From Piscicola geometra (Eukaryota; Annelida; Clitellata; Hirudinida; Piscicolidae): 64,000 nt of DNA. This document shows, piece after piece, positions 60,706 through 64,000 of this stretch. Position 1 is the stretch's first letter. Each line of letters opens with the position of its first letter. Both the position numbers and the translations under genes were made by a program. Below the pieces are notes generated by a model, which saw only the letters and a list, made by a program, of their open reading frames with translations, did not search any database and was not told the origin of the DNA. The stretch spans positions 729,412 through 793,411 of the forward strand of contig OX030956.1 of assembly GCA_943735955.1 (NCBI GenBank), in the 5' to 3' direction.

Positions 60706-64000
<3,295 letters not shown>

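Overview
This is an AT-rich stretch of nuclear DNA from an invertebrate animal, probably a bilaterian. The evidence is genes split by short to medium GT..AG introns, clear animal orthologs (BCL-2 family, HNRNPM, SLC38A10, MED19, SLC46, MSK kinase), many micro- and minisatellites, tRNA-derived SINEs, and cut-and-paste DNA transposons (Merlin, hAT). I cannot name the phylum from sequence alone. All exon joins were made by hand from splice dinucleotides, reading phase and family conservation, so edges may be off by a few bases.

Layout. (1) About 1.5-12.7 kb, plus strand: a large Ser/Gln/Lys-rich protein of unknown function, five phase-consistent exons including a 40-nt microexon, 5' end not found. 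(2) About 17.1/18.1-20.3 kb, plus: a BCL-2 family protein with BH1, BH2 and a C-terminal membrane anchor. (3) 22.2-27.0 kb, minus: a complete 13-exon HNRNPM-like splicing factor with three RRMs. (4) 31.7-38.2 kb, minus: an 11-exon SLC38A10-type amino-acid transporter with a long Gln-rich tail. (5) 38.7-40.3 kb, minus: complete 5-exon MED19, 523 bp upstream of SLC38A10. (6) 40.4-46.2 kb: a transposon cluster, with a Merlin element (8-bp target duplication, nearly readable transposase) carrying a hAT element inserted inside it (its own 8-bp duplication), plus a smaller inverted-repeat element sharing Merlin-like sequence. (7) 48.1-50.1 kb, plus: an SLC46-type MFS transporter, 3 exons. (8) 51.4-52.0 kb: a LINE remnant; 52.75-53.86 kb: a second hAT-like element with perfect 16-bp ends and an 8-bp duplication. 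(9) 55.4-58.3 kb, minus: a DUF288/STELLO-like membrane protein, 5 exons seen. (10) 60.7 kb to the right edge, plus: the N-terminal kinase domain of an MSK-type (RPS6KA4/5) AGC kinase, running off the window.

The genes look like unrelated housekeeping and signalling loci, not a cluster with a shared job. The most notable content is the nested, datable transposon block, several small repeat families, and simple-sequence repeats that run right up to 3' splice sites in two genes.
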